Assembly (NCBI RefSeq): GCF_009730915.1
Contig: NC_052484.1
Location: forward strand, 2,942,054-3,006,053
DNA: 64,000 nucleotides
DNA from: Dioscorea cayenensis subsp. rotundata
Taxonomy: Eukaryota; Streptophyta; Magnoliopsida; Dioscoreales; Dioscoreaceae
Direction: 5' to 3'
The notes beneath the pieces are model-generated. The model ran no database searches and had not been told where the DNA came from. It saw only the letters and a list, made by a program, of their open reading frames with translations. Of this stretch, positions 1 through 14,400 are shown piece after piece (position 1 is the stretch's first letter; each line of letters opens with the position of its first letter). Position numbers and translations under genes: made by a program.

Positions 1-772
1 TCTTTATTTGTTGTGATAAGGCGACGTCAAAGAAGAGATCGAGGAGCGGAGGTTTGTTGTAAGAAGTGTTGTTCAAGAGTCATCCACAGGTCTCGGGATG
101 TTATACAACCTAAAGCCAAAAATGCAACGGTAGATGATAGTATATCTAGGAGAACCAATAGACAAAATTGTCATTCTTTTGCCACTAAAGGAAATCTGAG
201 GCCACTTCTGTAAAGGTTGATGTGTTAGGCTTGACAGGTGATGGGAATAGTATGGAATATACTTGGTTTCTCCATATGAGGTAGTTTGTTTCATTGAGAG
301 TGATGGTGATAAAATTGGTAATGTTCTAAATTGGTGGTTGCAGCTGGGTGAGTAGTTTTCATTATGGTGGGAATTATATGTTTGGAGAAGGAAGTGGATG
401 TGATGGGTTGAGAGGAGTGGAAAAAAAAATTAAAAGTGGGCTTTTGATACCATGGAGAAACTCAAACTTGTAACTTTGTATATTCATAAATGAAAGGCTA
501 CAAAGCTATTTATACAACTCTTTTGTATCTAAGAAAGGAAGTGAAATTATTCTAGGAGGATTTCATGGCTAAAAATATACAATAACAAATCTAAAAATAT
601 ACAAAGAATATTTACTAAATATTATAGAAGATATGTTATAAGATATCAATGGAATGAGATATGCCAGAATATTTGAAAATATGGAAAGTTAATCATGTGT
701 TATCATTTGTGTTTATGGTCAAAATAAAAAACAAACAAATAAAAAAGATGAAATAGTAGGGATTCATTCACA
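1..772 (-). mobile_element. Copia-like LTR retrotransposon, 5' LTR and start of internal region
   Basis: Read on the minus strand, TGGTATCAAAAG (452 to 441) matches a primer-binding site for initiator methionine tRNA and directly follows an LTR end in CA (454-453). Inside the putative LTR is TATAAATAGC (514 to 505), a good TATA box. The LTR would run from about 772 down to 453. The internal region (440 to 1) is cut by the window edge and no intact gag is visible. The superfamily is inferred from LTR style only, and the outer LTR boundary is a guess from a TG/CA pair. Confidence 0.5.
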
Positions 773-1012
773 TGTTTGTTGGTTAAAAACAATAACACCA
801 TGCAGATAAAGTTGGCCGAATTGAAAAGAAGTAATTAAGACTGTTGTTGATTTTCAAAGTATTCTAATAGAATAAAAGGGTGGATATTGTCAAGATATTT
901 AATAGTGGAGCCATGGGAAATAAGGAATAATATTAGGGCATACTATTTTTTTTTCTTCTTAAGCTCTAAAAAGTGAATTTTGAGGATGGAATTTTTTTAA
1001 GAAGGGGAGAAC

Positions 1013-2181
1013 TGAAACATCCCAAAATTTAAAACCCCTAACTAAATTCACAATAAAAAATTTTTCTATTGTCCATATTTATATTGAAACAATTTAATTA
1101 TTGAGAATTTTTTTTTTAAATTGTCATTAATTAGTCACGGGGATTACAACTGCATTTAATTAAATGTTAGGGATCAATATGAAAAAATGGATAGTATAGA
1201 ATTTAAGTAAATCCTTTCAATCAATGTGGATGAGGAAATATCTATTATACATATATAGATAGCTATGTTCTCTACCCTCCATATAAAGCCGTAGATTTTT
1301 AGATCTTCCAAAGTTTCCCCTTCTCTTGCTTTAATCCTTCGATATTTCCAAATTTTTTTTCAATATAAGGGAGTTAGATCATATTCTAAAGGAATATTCA
1401 ATATCGGTTTACAAGTGAGCAAGATAAGTGCAATGTAGAGGGTGCACAACCTTCATTTTAGCATTGAACAAGAGGTAAGTATTTTATTTATGCTTATATG
1501 GTATGATTGATTATGTTAATTTATATATCTGATTGAATTATTTGATTGAGTGATTATTGTAAGTGCTTTGTATGTGGATGTATGTTTTATCATGTGCATA
1601 TATATTATATATATGATGAATTTAATTGGATTGAGAGATTATTTTATATGTATATATATAGATATGTAATAATCTGAAAATAGTGGATGAATAGTGCTTG
1701 TCTTGTTTGGGTATGTCCTTTGGCCTACAGATTTATGTTGTGTGTTGTGATCTTGATTGCATCTGACAATATAGGAAAAGATAGGGTGCTAACACCTGTT
1801 CATATAGGCGACGATAAGGTGTCATGGTACTGTGTCCATATAAGCGGTGATAGTAGTATCTAAGATTGATAAGATTGGGATGCGTGTCCATTTAGGCGAG
1901 CACAACGTATGCCCAAGGAGAGAGATATAGCTATTAAAACATTAGACATACTTAGCTAGGTTAACTAGGGCCCAAATAAATAAAAGGAATAATTAATGAT
2001 GGCATAGAATAAGTAGTAATTGTGAATTTTAGATTGGTATTATATGATTGTGCTTATTATTCGACCGTGCATGTTATTTAATTGATATGGTTGATTTCAT
2101 GTGTCTAATTATAAATTATTGTATGATTACCTATATAATTGTATAGATATTGTACTTACTGAGCCGGCAACTCACCCTTTA
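1013..2181 (+). mobile_element. Probable Ty3/gypsy-type LTR fragment
   Basis: The stretch opens with TGAAACATCCCAAAATTT, resembling the TGTAACATCCC starts of many plant gypsy LTRs. It contains the low-complexity, GTCCATTTAGGCGAG-like segment (about 1780-1920) and the 'ACTTACTGAGCCGGCAACTC' segment (2154-2173) often seen near LTR ends. No coding domain is present. The next element starts at about 2182. The assignment rests on general resemblance, so confidence is low. Confidence 0.35.
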
Positions 2182-4727
2182 TAAGGGCGGAGCTAGAAAC
2201 TGCAGGAAGGGGAGGGGGCGAGCTACAAATTTAAAAAATAAAAATAAAATTCAAAATAACAAATTTTGTATAAATTAAAAAATTCAAAATAATACACTAA
2301 CAACAATATTTTAAAATAAAAACAAAAAATACCACTAATGATTATGAGGGGGAGCTGGATCCTTCTATATTGTATGTTTTGAGAACATTGCAATATTATT
2401 TTTCATCAATTTTTGCAAACATTTCTTGCACAATATGGCATACCATTATATTGTTCAACCATTCATCGCCTATTTTGTTTCACAAATCTGTTTTGATGAT
2501 ATTCAATGCTGAGAACGCTTTTTCAACTGTTGTTATTGCCACTAGTAAGATCAACGCCAATTCAATAAGGTGATAAATTAAACCAATGGAAAAGTCAAAT
2601 GTATATCACTTTGAACCATCTTCATAGCAAGACTTGCAAGATCATGACAACATGAAAAATCAAAATTTCTTCTCACATCATGAATATATTTGCAAAGTTG
2701 CTTTTTCAAGATAAGATAATCGGATGTGGAGAAATCATCAGAGTAAATCTGAGCAAGTCGAATAAGCATACCATGATAGAATTTGGAAAAAGATTTTCTT
2801 GGATCAAGACAAGCAATGCATCTTATTAACTCTGTAGAAGTTTCACTAAACTGGTTATTCATCTTAGCATTAAGTAAATCAATCACAGCAATAAAGATCT
2901 CCGTATGATAATGATGCTAATAAGTAACCAATTGGTTTCCATGTCTCGAACAACCTCGAACTGGTATACTATCTTCCATATTGGGTATTGAAACTGCCAT
3001 TGCAACACAGAAGCTCTTGACTTCATCTAAAAATGTACCCCATCTATTTTCATTGTATAAGTTCTTTCACAGTTATAATCAACCCCATTGCATTAACAAT
3101 TGTTTGATCTTTTTGCTGCAAGGCATTTGACAAGTCATTAGTGAATCCCAATACTTTGATCATCAAATGCAATATAAATATAAATTCAAAACTCTACATC
3201 CTTGATATCAAACCCGATGCCATGCTTCTTTGTTCTGCAACATTCCAATCATTACATATATTCTCTAACACTTCTAATACTGATTCCCACATAGTAAATA
3301 GCTAGATTAAAGTTGTATAATGTGAGCCCCGCCGAGCATTACCGGGTCTTGCGAGATTAGTCTCTTGATGCTGGCCTTTTCCTGAAAAGATCTCACCTCT
3401 TTCCAATTTCTCCATAATCTTATCATGGTGCTTTTAAAGCAATGCATCTCTCCTTTTGCAAGAATCACTCACAATGTTCACAATCATAATGACAAATTTG
3501 AAAAAAAATCACTAATGGCCAAAATGCACCTAGCAACGGAAACGACAACAGACTGCAATTGGTGGACAAAGCAATGTACATAAAAAGTAAATGGATTTTC
3601 ATTCAAAATTAATGTCTTCAACCCATTAAATTGCCCTCTCATATTTGAGGCTCCATCATATCCTTGCCCTCTGAATCTAGAAATGTATAAACCACAACGA
3701 GCAAATAATCCATCCAAAGCTGTCTTTAATGAAGGGGTTGAAGTATCAACAACGTGTTCAATAATAAGAAATCTTTCAATTACTTGCGCTTACTTATTCA
3801 CAAACCTCACAATCACAGTTATTTGCTCTTTTATTGATTTGTCACAAGCCTCATCAAGAAGTAAAGAGAAATGACTATCTCCAATCTCATCAATAATGAC
3901 TCGCATGGTCTATTCTACATAATCCCTCACTAACTCTTTATCTATTTGTGGAGAAGTTATTTAATTATTTCCAAGAGCATTTTCCTTAATCACATGACCA
4001 ACACTTTCAACTTCCATCCCATACCAATTCAGCATCTCTAGAAAGTTGCCCATGTCTGTGGAACTATAAGGTTTATCATGGCTATGAAAAGCAAGACCTT
4101 ACAATAGAAGAAATCTAACAACATGTAAAATAGCAGTGACACGAGCTCTATATGCAATCTCCATCTCTCTACTATGAGAAGAGAATATGGGACACACTTT
4201 ACCTCTGATTTTTGAAATCCTCACAAGGTCGTCTTGCATTGTTGTGGTTGCTATTAACTCCAGTAACATGCTCAGTGAAAACTTCCATGGCCTTTTTCCA
4301 ATTGCTAAACCCTGTCTTTGTGAAGGCATCAATCCCAAGTTTACCACCCTATGGTTGCTTAAAAAGATAAAAACAGAAGCAATAAGCTGCATCTTTCTCC
4401 ACACTATCTTCCAACTAATCAAATTTCTGAAACCATAATTCTCTAAAACTTCTCAAATCTTTTGCTTGTTGTTTTCGAGGAAAATTGTGGCCAACTGGTT
4501 GACATGGACCCATTAGCAAATTCTTTCTCCTAACTTGATCTCTTATTCTTGTAATATTCCTCAATTGGTTTTTGAAGCCCTAGGTCAGCAATAATATCAC
4601 TTGGATCAAACTCAACACGACTTTTCTTTTGTGAAGTGATACTTGCATCAGACGTTGAACTCGTTCTTGCTTCAATACTTTTTGGTATAGATTTAAAAAA
4701 CCTCTCCAAATCTATGAAATTGATCAA
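2182..4727 (-). pseudogene. Decayed hAT transposase (DUF4371/hAT-C type)
   Basis: Minus-strand fragments align in order with the hAT element at 40.6-43.1 kb. An N-terminal piece lies at 4727-4530 and a TTF/zinc-finger-like region follows (about 4440-4100). The transposase core (3717-3484) has the motif RGQGYDGASNMRGQFNGLK, then NPFTFYVHCFVHQLQ. A middle helical region covers 2886-2578, and the hAT C-terminal dimerisation region lies at about 2580-2380. Frameshifts and stops separate the pieces, so no active protein can be made. The left terminus starts near AGGGCGGAGCTAG (about 2182), similar to the CAGGGACGGA end of the second copy. The right end is not resolved; the DNA to about 5.9 kb may still belong to it. 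This is a recognisable family but a dead copy. Confidence 0.8.
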
Positions 4728-4739
4728 ATTAAATATATA

Positions 4740-5838
4740 AATAAATTGAACTAAATCATAAATTCATAAATTATTTAATCAAATATATGTAACCCTAAAT
4801 TGGATACTTTATCTTAATCAAATTGAACTAGGTTTACACCTTAACTCATAGAATTTTTATGTGTATATATACATGTATTGATAAACATGGATAAATAACA
4901 CTTATACATATATTGATAAATATTGATAAACATATATTAATAAACATGGATAAAAATTTTGAGAACAGTTACAATTCAATAAATAAAATAAATAAAGATA
5001 TAACTATAATTTATCATTATCTTAAAATAAATATTTTTATCCATATGTATAGTTATAACTTATACTAGTAATACAAATGTAAATAATATTTTAATTTAAA
5101 TAAAAAATTTTAAGTATATAATAGAATTATGATGAATGGGATAAGTTAACATTCAATAAGGAAAAAATAAATTACATTTAATCATTATTATAAGTATAAA
5201 TTATAGTTATATAATTATAAATAATATTTTAAATTAAAAAAAATATTTAGAAGAATTGTGATGAGTGAACATGTGTTATTTAAATAACTATGTTTTAAAT
5301 AATTTTTATGAATTTATTTCAATAATTTTAAAAATTTTAATTTGTATTTTTTTTAGATTTAAAATCTTATTAATTATGGATGAAAGTTTATTTGAAAGTG
5401 ATAACTTATACTTAAAAAATTTGTAAGATAAACATTTTTATTTATTAGTAAATCATAAATTTTGATTTTAATACTACTCAAAATTTTAAATTAAATTAAT
5501 GATATCAATGCCCTAAATCAAATAATCAATGATATCAATCTGCACATCACATTAATCAATTTCAATCTATAAACATTTCAACAAATTTCCTCAAACATCC
5601 AAAAGAAATATTTTACAAATTACAAAAAATAAGTTCATAAACAAGAAGATTACAAAAAAAAAAAAAGCTTCACCTCTTTAGAAAGATCGAAGCTTCGCTG
5701 GAGGTCCAGAGAGATAAAAAAAAAGTCAACGTTTTATTGAAATGCTAGAGTTAAAATGAATGAGAGATTGCAACCCAATTTACGAAGAATAATACACTAC
5801 TGAAAGATGGATTGAGAAAGAGTGTAAAGATGTTAACA

Positions 5839-5886
<48 letters not shown>

Positions 5887-6869
5887 AATATAATGTATCT
5901 ATTTAATAGCCCGTGTTATGGCACACGCATAATTTTCTCCACCAAATTGTCATGTTTCAGTTTTTCATTGGGCCTTTTAAAACTGATTAGACTCATCCTT
6001 CATCTTGCTCGTTAGTCACCAAAGGCACTCATTTGCTTTTGGCTCAGGTGATCTGAGTTAGAAAAGGAGCTGATGACTGGCCATGTGCGAGGACACTAAG
6101 GAGCACTCCGTTAGGTTTCGTTTGGCTAGCTGGAAAAGAAGTGGGTGTTACATTTTGTTTGATTGATCTTCTATATATGTTTTCTCTCTCTCTGATCCAG
6201 GTGCTCACTGCTCAGGCTAGTCGGATGGGGTGAGAAATATGGTTGGATCTTGAGAGAATGCTTATTGTTGATGGTGATTATGTTCGAAATTTTAATAAAG
6301 GTGATCTGCATCACTATAGATTAAGACTAACTGGAAGTTGGTTAAGGCGGAGTTTTTTTCGAGGGGACCTAGTGTGACTATCACCTATTGTGATTGAAAA
6401 GTTAGTGGCCTAAATTTGTGAGAGAAGTTTGATTTTGCAAAATTTGTGTGAAACTATATACTTTGTATTTCATTTGTGTGAAACTATAAATGTATGCATT
6501 TGATGCTGATATACATTACTAATTTTCTATCTCCTTTATTATTTTATTGTTTTTTGTAGATGTTCGTAATTTGTAACATAAAATATAGATAATCTTTGTC
6601 AAAATGGAACTTACAGAAATACTTAGGATCATGTCAAGTGAATTAATCATGGTAATTCGTTATACTACACCTTAACTACAAATATCTTAATAAATCACTT
6701 CACTAAGATGGTGTTTAATATGGGGATTAATAAAATTAATGAAATTATTCCCATGTTTGGTATAAAATTAATGAAATTATTCCCGGAAATCATTTATTTG
6801 TAGGAATACATTATTCCCATGACTAAGGGCTTTCCACATTCCAGGGGTGGGGGTTAGCTATAAATTATT
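4740..6869. other. AT-rich intergenic DNA, no gene seen
   Basis: Mostly AT-rich sequence with a (TA)n microsatellite at about 5839-5882. The first part may be 5' sequence of the decayed hAT element. From about 6715 to 6869 the repeated word ATTATTCCC/GGGAATAA marks another small repetitive element, which served as target for the insertion at 6878. I see no coding exon. Confidence 0.5.
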
Positions 6870-7326
6870 CCCATGGCAAGGGGTGAGCAAAACCGGGTAC
6901 TCGATCCAGTTTTAAAAATAGGATCGAATACCCGATTTTTCATATCGGCAAAGACTCGACCAATATCCGATCAGGTTTAAACCAAATACCAAAATTGGGT
7001 GTCCAGTTCAAACCGGATCTGATATCAGATATTTGGATCCAAATTCAATTGTTATCGGCTTTATGGAATATTTTTATATAATAACATTACATAAAAAACA
7101 AATATAACAAACTTATAATTTACAAAAAGATTAAAATCTTATATTATTTTATACCCAACACAAATAATAAAAAGTTTTATCATTACTAAGCAATACTAAA
7201 AAAAAATCAAATATTTTCAGAAGCATCAAACGTCTCATCAATAATAACTAGAGAGAACACCCGAATTGATGAAGACTAAAAGAGAGGAATTAAAAAAAAT
7301 TATTAATTTAAATATTACAAATTTTG

Positions 7327-7358
<32 letters not shown>

Positions 7359-7379
7359 TAGCAAACTGCATCTTATAAG

Positions 7380-10000
7380 TTAATGTTTTCATCAATTAAT
7401 CAATTATTGAGATTAATATTTTTAAAATAAATTTTCAAAATATAAATATAGATTAATTCATCCCAAGTAAATTAAAGTTTTTTATTTATAAAATTATAAA
7501 GTTGACAATGATAAATGTCACATTTTATCTTATTTTTAATATTATAGTTTATCTATACAAAGCTAAAGTTTTCATTAATCAATCAATCATTTATTTTAAT
7601 ATTTTTTAATTACTATTTTGTTTGTTGTCTTTGTTAATTGTGTGATGGTATTGATTTATTAGGTTGCAAGTCCAATGCAATTGTTATTGCTTCAAAAGCT
7701 GTTGTGGGTTTGTAAATATTTGCAGTTATGGTTGCTTCATATAGGTCAACTTTATTTGGGGTTCATTTTACTGGTGGCAACGTAAGTTTCATAAGTATAA
7801 CGCTATGGCCATAAATGTTTTTTTTGTAACGTTGTGGTCACAAAACTATTCTCTAATTGCACTGATGGTCATAAATGTTTTTTTTGTAACGTTGTGGCCA
7901 TAAATGTTTCATTATTATAACGATGTGGCAACAAAGGTTTCCTACGTAGATCATGTTTTTGTGGCCACGCCATCACATTTATGGCCATCAGTGCAATCAG
8001 AGAATAGTTTTGTGGACACACCGTTACAAAAAAAATATTTGTGGCCATTAGTGCAACTGGAGATTAGTTTTGTGGCCACAATGTTATAATGATGAAACAT
8101 TTTTGGCCACCAGTGAAACTACCCCCTTTATTTGTGTTAATTATCTGTCATTTTAACTCTAAATTATCATTTAATTTCAATGAAAATAATATAATTTATT
8201 TATATCATTTGCTATAAATATTAATAATACAATCATATCATTTGTATCCATATCAATAATTTCATTAGGTATATCATTAATCTTTTTAATGTGCACATAG
8301 ATTGTGGATTGTTTTCTTTTTTAATTTGCTTTATTTATCCATAGCGCAAGTTTGTTTATATTTAATTTTCATTGAGAAACAAGAATCAATCCCAAATAAT
8401 TCTATAAATTAATTTGAAATATAAAAAAAAATACTCGAATCAAGATTAGGGAAGAAAATTAAGTTGATTCATCAAGGGAATAAAATAAAATTGTTTAAAA
8501 AAGGGAAAACATTAATAGGCATATATATATATAACCAAATACTGTTAAATAAAGTTTTTCCCCATAAAAACATCTTATTCTATTGTATTCTTCTAAAATT
8601 TGTATGTTACTTATATAATAAATACCATATATTCCAAATATGAAATTAATTTAAAATTTGCTTATAATCAAATACTTTTAATTACGAAGTATGAACAAAC
8701 TATGGACTATTATCTTGGAAGTGAAATAATACCTGAAAAATTAAACTATTTTATTTATCAAATTATAAACTTAATAATGATATATATTATATCTAGATTA
8801 ATATTTTTAAAACAACTTCTTAAAATATAAAAATTGGTATCAGACATCATGTATAAAATTGTAAAATTAATAATAATAAATATTTTATCTTATCTTCACT
8901 CAAATATTAGAGATTTTGTCGATATAGATTAATTAATCTCATAATAAATTTAAGTCTTTTGTTTATTACAAGTATATGTTTTCATTTATTGGTCAATTTT
9001 TATATTAATAATTTTCAAATAACTTTTCAAGTAATTCATCTAATGATAATTTAAAGTTGTTTATTTATCAAATTATAAAATTGATAATGATAAATATTAT
9101 ATTTTATCTTATTTTTAATATTACAGTCTATAAATAGGAAGCTCAAGTTTCATTAATCAATCAATTATTCAAAATATTATTTGTTAATTACTATTTCATT
9201 TGTTATAGTTGTTAATTTTGTGATGGTTTTGATTGATTATGTTCAAGGTTTGATGGGATTGGTAATGTTGCAGAATGAGTGCCTGTAATTATTGGTAAAA
9301 TTGTTATTGTTGAGGATGACGTTTCAATTAGAGTATATGACACTCCAATTACTTAGATTTCAAGCAATAAGATAAAAATAATGAATCAAGAAAAAACATA
9401 CCCGTAATTTTTTATTTTATTTTTTTAGTAATTCATATAAGACAACTTTATTTGTGTTAATTTTCTGTTAGTTTAGCTCCAAAAGATTGAAGATTATCAT
9501 TTAAATTAAATGAAGATAATAAAATTTATTTATATCATTTGCTATGAATCTTAATATTATTATGCATCATTTATGTTGATATCAATAATTTCATTGAGTA
9601 TATTATTAATCGTTTTAATGTTAAATAGATTGTGAATTCATTTTATTAATTTGCCTTATTTATTTGATAGGGTTGCACTATATATTAATAAATAAAATTG
9701 TACTAGGATCCAGATTAGAGAAGAAAATTAATTCATTTAGGAAATAAAATAAAATAATTTAAAAAATGGGAAAACGTTAAAATATATATAACAAAATATT
9801 TTTAAATAAATTTATTTTCTTTACCAAAACATCTAATTTTATTATATTTGTTACTTATATGTAATAAATTTATTACTATTTAATTATATATTCTCAATAT
9901 GAAATTAATTTAAAATTTACTTAACATTAAAATTTACTTCAAACTAAATAATTTTAATTAAGGATTATAAAAAACTACTATTATGTGAAAAAATCTTATT
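7380..10000. repeat. Diverged direct duplication, ~1.2-1.3 kb unit, AT-rich
   Basis: Segments at about 7540-8520 recur in the same order at about 9120-9780. Examples are the ATTAATCAATCAAT block, TTTGTGTTAATT followed by CTGT, and AAGAAAATTAA with GGGAAAAC. The offset is about 1,320 bases downstream of the MITE. No protein is encoded. A shorter related stretch is at about 16040-16260. The block probably belongs to the Helitron-like insertion. Confidence 0.55.
7759..8125. mobile_element. MITE with long hairpin arms and 9-bp target duplication
   Basis: The 367-bp element consists almost wholly of two inverted arms rich in GTGGCCA/TGGCCAC words; the right arm starts at about 7955. Its ends read GGGTTCATTTTACTGGTGGC and, reversed, GGGTAGTTTCACTGGTGGCC. 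It is flanked by CTTTATTTG on both sides (7750-7758 and 8126-8134). A 9-bp duplication suggests Mutator-type mobilisation. The duplicated copy at 9446-9454 shows the same surrounding sequence without the element, which confirms the boundaries. Short reading frames inside are not genes. Confidence 0.85.
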
Positions 10001-11407
10001 ATATCATTATTGCATTAATTACCTTTGAGAAAATAAAAAAAATAATGAATAATTTGTACTAACAATTGCCAATATACATAAAAATATAAATATACAAATA
10101 TAATTTAAAAAATAATTATTGTCTGATAGTTTCAAAAATCAAGAAAACTTTGATATAAAAATATCATTGAAATGTGACCTTTAGATAACTGTAATTTGTA
10201 AATTATTAGAGGTGTGTATTACAATGGCATGCAAATATTTGTAATTTAGTTTTAGATTAATCATAAATTATTAGAGGAATTGCATTGCTAAACCACAAAA
10301 GCAATTATAATTTAATCCTAAATTAATTATGATTTATTGAAAAGGTAAAATCCCCTATTTGGTCCCTATATTATATATGTTTTACCCTTTTAGTCCCTCA
10401 ATTTTAATTTGGCCTCAGAAAATCCCTCTATTATCCAAATTGGTAAAATCAAGTTCAGGCCGCTGCATCCACCATTACTTTTGCCTTCCAATGATGCTGA
10501 CGTGGCATTCTTAACAGATAAAATATTAGTTAATAAATCTTTTCAAACAAAGTGTGTTCCTAATCAAGAGGATCCGGATCCGAATCTGATTACATCTCCA
10601 AAACCTAGACTCAATAAAACCTCAGCCTCACCATCACGGAGAAGCTTGGTCGTTGATGCCACCAATGTTGCAGATTCCGCCACGACCGCCGATGCCACCA
10701 CCACTGCCGACAGTGACACCATTGCTAACTTTTTACCTCCAAGACCGCACCTCCTCAACCTCCCTTTCATCCACCCCCACAGGCTTAATAGCCACCATCA
10801 ATGAGGACAGGCAACACCTCCACTTCCACCTCTGTAAACCGACATCACTGCCCTAATATTTTTATCATCCCATGATTCAAAAAAATTGATTTCCATAGTG
10901 ATCAACACCTCCTCCACCACTATAGACTACAACAACATCATTTTTTTTTTTTGTAATTCAGCAGGCCAATTTAAAGAATTATGTAGGAATTCTGCATGTT
11001 TTAAAGAATTCTGCAGGGATTAATTTGTAAGAAATTAACAATTCTGCAAGACAAATTTGTAGGACAATAATTTTGCATATTTTAAAAATTCTGCAGGGAT
11101 TAATTTGAAAGAAAATAACAATTCTGGAAGACAATTCTACAGCCAAATCTTATAGATGAACAAAACTCACAAATGTCCAGAACATTCACAAAGTCCAGTC
11201 ACAATTCCATTCATATAAATTTATATCAATTCCATCATTGATATAAGTACATATGTTGCAATTGACCAATGTGCAGGCCAACCACATGTACAACAAAATT
11301 TTAACAAAAATACATTAACATAACCCATTAGTGTAAATTGCATTAACAAATCCAAAGTACATTCAGAGACAAAAAAAAATCTAGTAATAAAACTCTAATT
11401 TTGAGCT

Positions 11408-14400
11408 ACTTCTCCATGGCTGAAGCTCTAGAATTTTGTATTGATGCACTAGTTGTCCTGCTCTCCTGAGTTGGTTTTTCTATAAGGTCCACAAAAGTAT
11501 TTGGCTGCTGATTTCCTTCGTCATGTTGCTTTCTCCCTGTAGAAGCCCTTAGATTTCTTCTTCCCTAACCATCATAGACACCAACCATATATTAATAACC
11601 ATTAAAAAAGGCAAAAGTTAAGATGTTTTAAAAGGAAAAACATTATAATCAATTCAGCAGCAGTGATAAATGAAGAGGAATTGGGAGGTTCTTTGCCAAC
11701 AATAACTCCCCCACTATGAGCACCCTGCACATATAAAATACAAATGCCACAATTTTGAAAATTGCACAACTCATCAACTTTCCAAAGAAGATTAATATTC
11801 TTACCCTTAAAACCTGTATCGGAGGCATTGCTGCCCCAAACTACTTTCTCCCTTTGATTGTAACATCTGCATTCTTATTTTGGGTTAATGTTTCTGATAT
11901 GTTGCTAGTTGTGCCCTGCATCAAGGAAAAAAAATTATACATAGAATGTGGGCAACTAACAGACAGAGGGGAAAAAAATACTTACAGATGCGTTAGTCCT
12001 TTTAGTCCTTTTTTAACAGGTGCTCTTGTTGTTAGCTATGTCCTACATCAAGGAAAAATTATAATTGATGGCCAGTTAATTGACTTTAATAAAAAAATAA
12101 ATAAAACTTACATCTATGTTAGACTTTTTTGGCAGGTGATCTTGTTGTAGCCTTCAGCATGACAATAATTGCACTTGAATACTCTGCCCCTTCTTGACAT
12201 TTTTGTTTTACTTTTGTTTTTGGTTTCCAGAGGCTCTCTCCTCCTTTTCTTGACTGGTTGACCTAGCATTCTTTTCACAAAAGGAGGCAAAAGTGGCCCT
12301 TCATCACTCACTGGCCAGAAATCTCTATTTTTCACTGGATTAACTGCAAATTGGTATGCTTTTTCATATGTTTCTTTTTTGAACCAATGAGCCACATAAT
12401 TAGTTGGGTCTTCCACTTGAAAAGCAATAGTTGCCATAACATGTTGACAATGGATGCCTGTTTTACTCCACTTGCCACAAGAGCATGTTTGTTCAGCAAG
12501 CATTACAACATAGGCTTCTCTTTCATGCAGCATTAGGTTATCCCAATAAACTTCGTTCTTGTTACTCCCATTCCACTCAACTTGCCACTTTACACTTCTT
12601 TGCCTTTCTTTTTCAATCTTGGTAGCAACATTTGGCCCATAATCCCCTGCCCATCTACTAGCAGTCTTTTTTCATTGTAATCCTCATCATCACATATTGC
12701 CTAATTGTTTCTAGCATAGGGATAACTGGTCTACTCCTTGCATCCAAGACCACTCTATTAAAAGTTTCACACATGTTGTTATCAATTACCTCGCATTTAA
12801 CCATATCATTAAAAAATGCTTGACACCAACCATGAATTGGCCATTTCTCAAGTAACTCTTCAACAGCATTGTCTCCCCTTTTCATATTCCTCATTTGGTC
12901 CATATGTTTCTTCATCTCTGGGATGCTTGTAGATTTGGCCACATTCCAGAATTGAAGTTGCAACTCCTTTCCTTGATGTTTCTTGCCCCACCTTGCATAG
13001 ATATGTCTTGCATACATCCTATGCTCAATAAAAGGTAGAAGATCTTTCACTGCATGAATTAGACCTTGCATAAAAAAGAAAATAATTCAAGTGCATGACT
13101 AGCTAATGGAAATAACTTTAGTGATTGTTTCATTGGAATGTGTTGTATACCTTCTGCATATCACTTGTTAGAGACCATCCCAACCCTTCTCCCATGCTAA
13201 GATCAGCCTTCAAATTTTCAAAAAACCATGCCCATGTCTCAGTAGTTTCCTTCTCAACAATAGCCCATGCTAAAGGGAAGATTTGGTTATTTCCATCCCT
13301 ACCTACATCCATAAGCAATTGCCCTTTGAGTAGACCTTTAAGAAAACAATTATCGACACCTATGATCCTCCTACAACCAACTAAAAACCCTTCTCTGATA
13401 GCAGTCAAGCATATGTACATCTTTTGGAACACAGGCAGCACATTCTGGTTAACCTTCTTAGCCACAACAAGCACACTGCTCCCTGGATTGGTTGCCAGCA
13501 ACTCAAGCGCATAATTGTTAAGCACCTTGAAGTCTTCCTTGAACTGCTCTTCAGTTTATTTCATCACTAAGCTCTTGGCATTCCTGCACACTTTACTGGT
13601 AATGAAGACTCCTAACTGGCCCGAACCATTGCCCTCAATTACCTAGCCCTAATGAATGGCATGGCACTTATTACTTCTCCAAATTTTTTAGCAACTAAAG
13701 GAGCTGTCACCCTCTTGTTTTTTGTGGTCCCAAGTAAGTATGAATGATCGGGGACATAGTGCTTCACAAAAAAAACATTTTCTTTGCACTACACTGGGAG
13801 CATAAGATGAGTTATTTGCAGTTTTTTGCGGCACACTTGGCCCTAACTCTCAATGCATCATTTTTAATGAACTTGAATTCAAATCCCTTCCTTGTTGAAA
13901 ACTCAACAAGTTCATTCTTGAACATTTTGAGATCTTTAAACCTAAGATCCAAGGAAAAGTCTTCCAGAGTGGTTTTAGGGTCATAAACTGTCCTACATAA
14001 CTTGTGCCTCCTCGTATCATCTCCAGCAGATCCATCACTTGTGTCATCATAGCTTCCAAGATATGATGAGTCCATGTAATCACTTTCATATCCACAAACT
14101 TTTCCCCTGTTTGTGTCATGGCTATGCTCAATGCATGCTGCTTTCCACTCAGCTTCAAAGTCACCCTCATTTCCACCAGCTTCATCAACATTTCTAACAT
14201 TTTCACTATCTTTCCACTATATTTCCTTCTTCAGCTATATAAATTTTTTGACTTTATCCTTAGCCCCTAATATCTCATCATCAGCATCTGAGTTAAAATC
14301 AAGGAATGGGACATCTACAAGCGTCTCTGCATCATCCCTGCTTGAGTCAGTCTCATTGGCAGTCTCATATTCCTGCTCCACTTCCAACTCCAAAACATCT

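Noticed and set aside
5905..5935. Second Helitron 3' end (CCCGTG...CACACG hairpin)
   Set aside because: The stem is imperfect and no CTRR terminus follows at the right spacing.
10409..10804. 131-codon open frame
   Set aside because: It lies in the left terminal inverted repeat of the MULE and its GC-rich subterminal region; no known domain.
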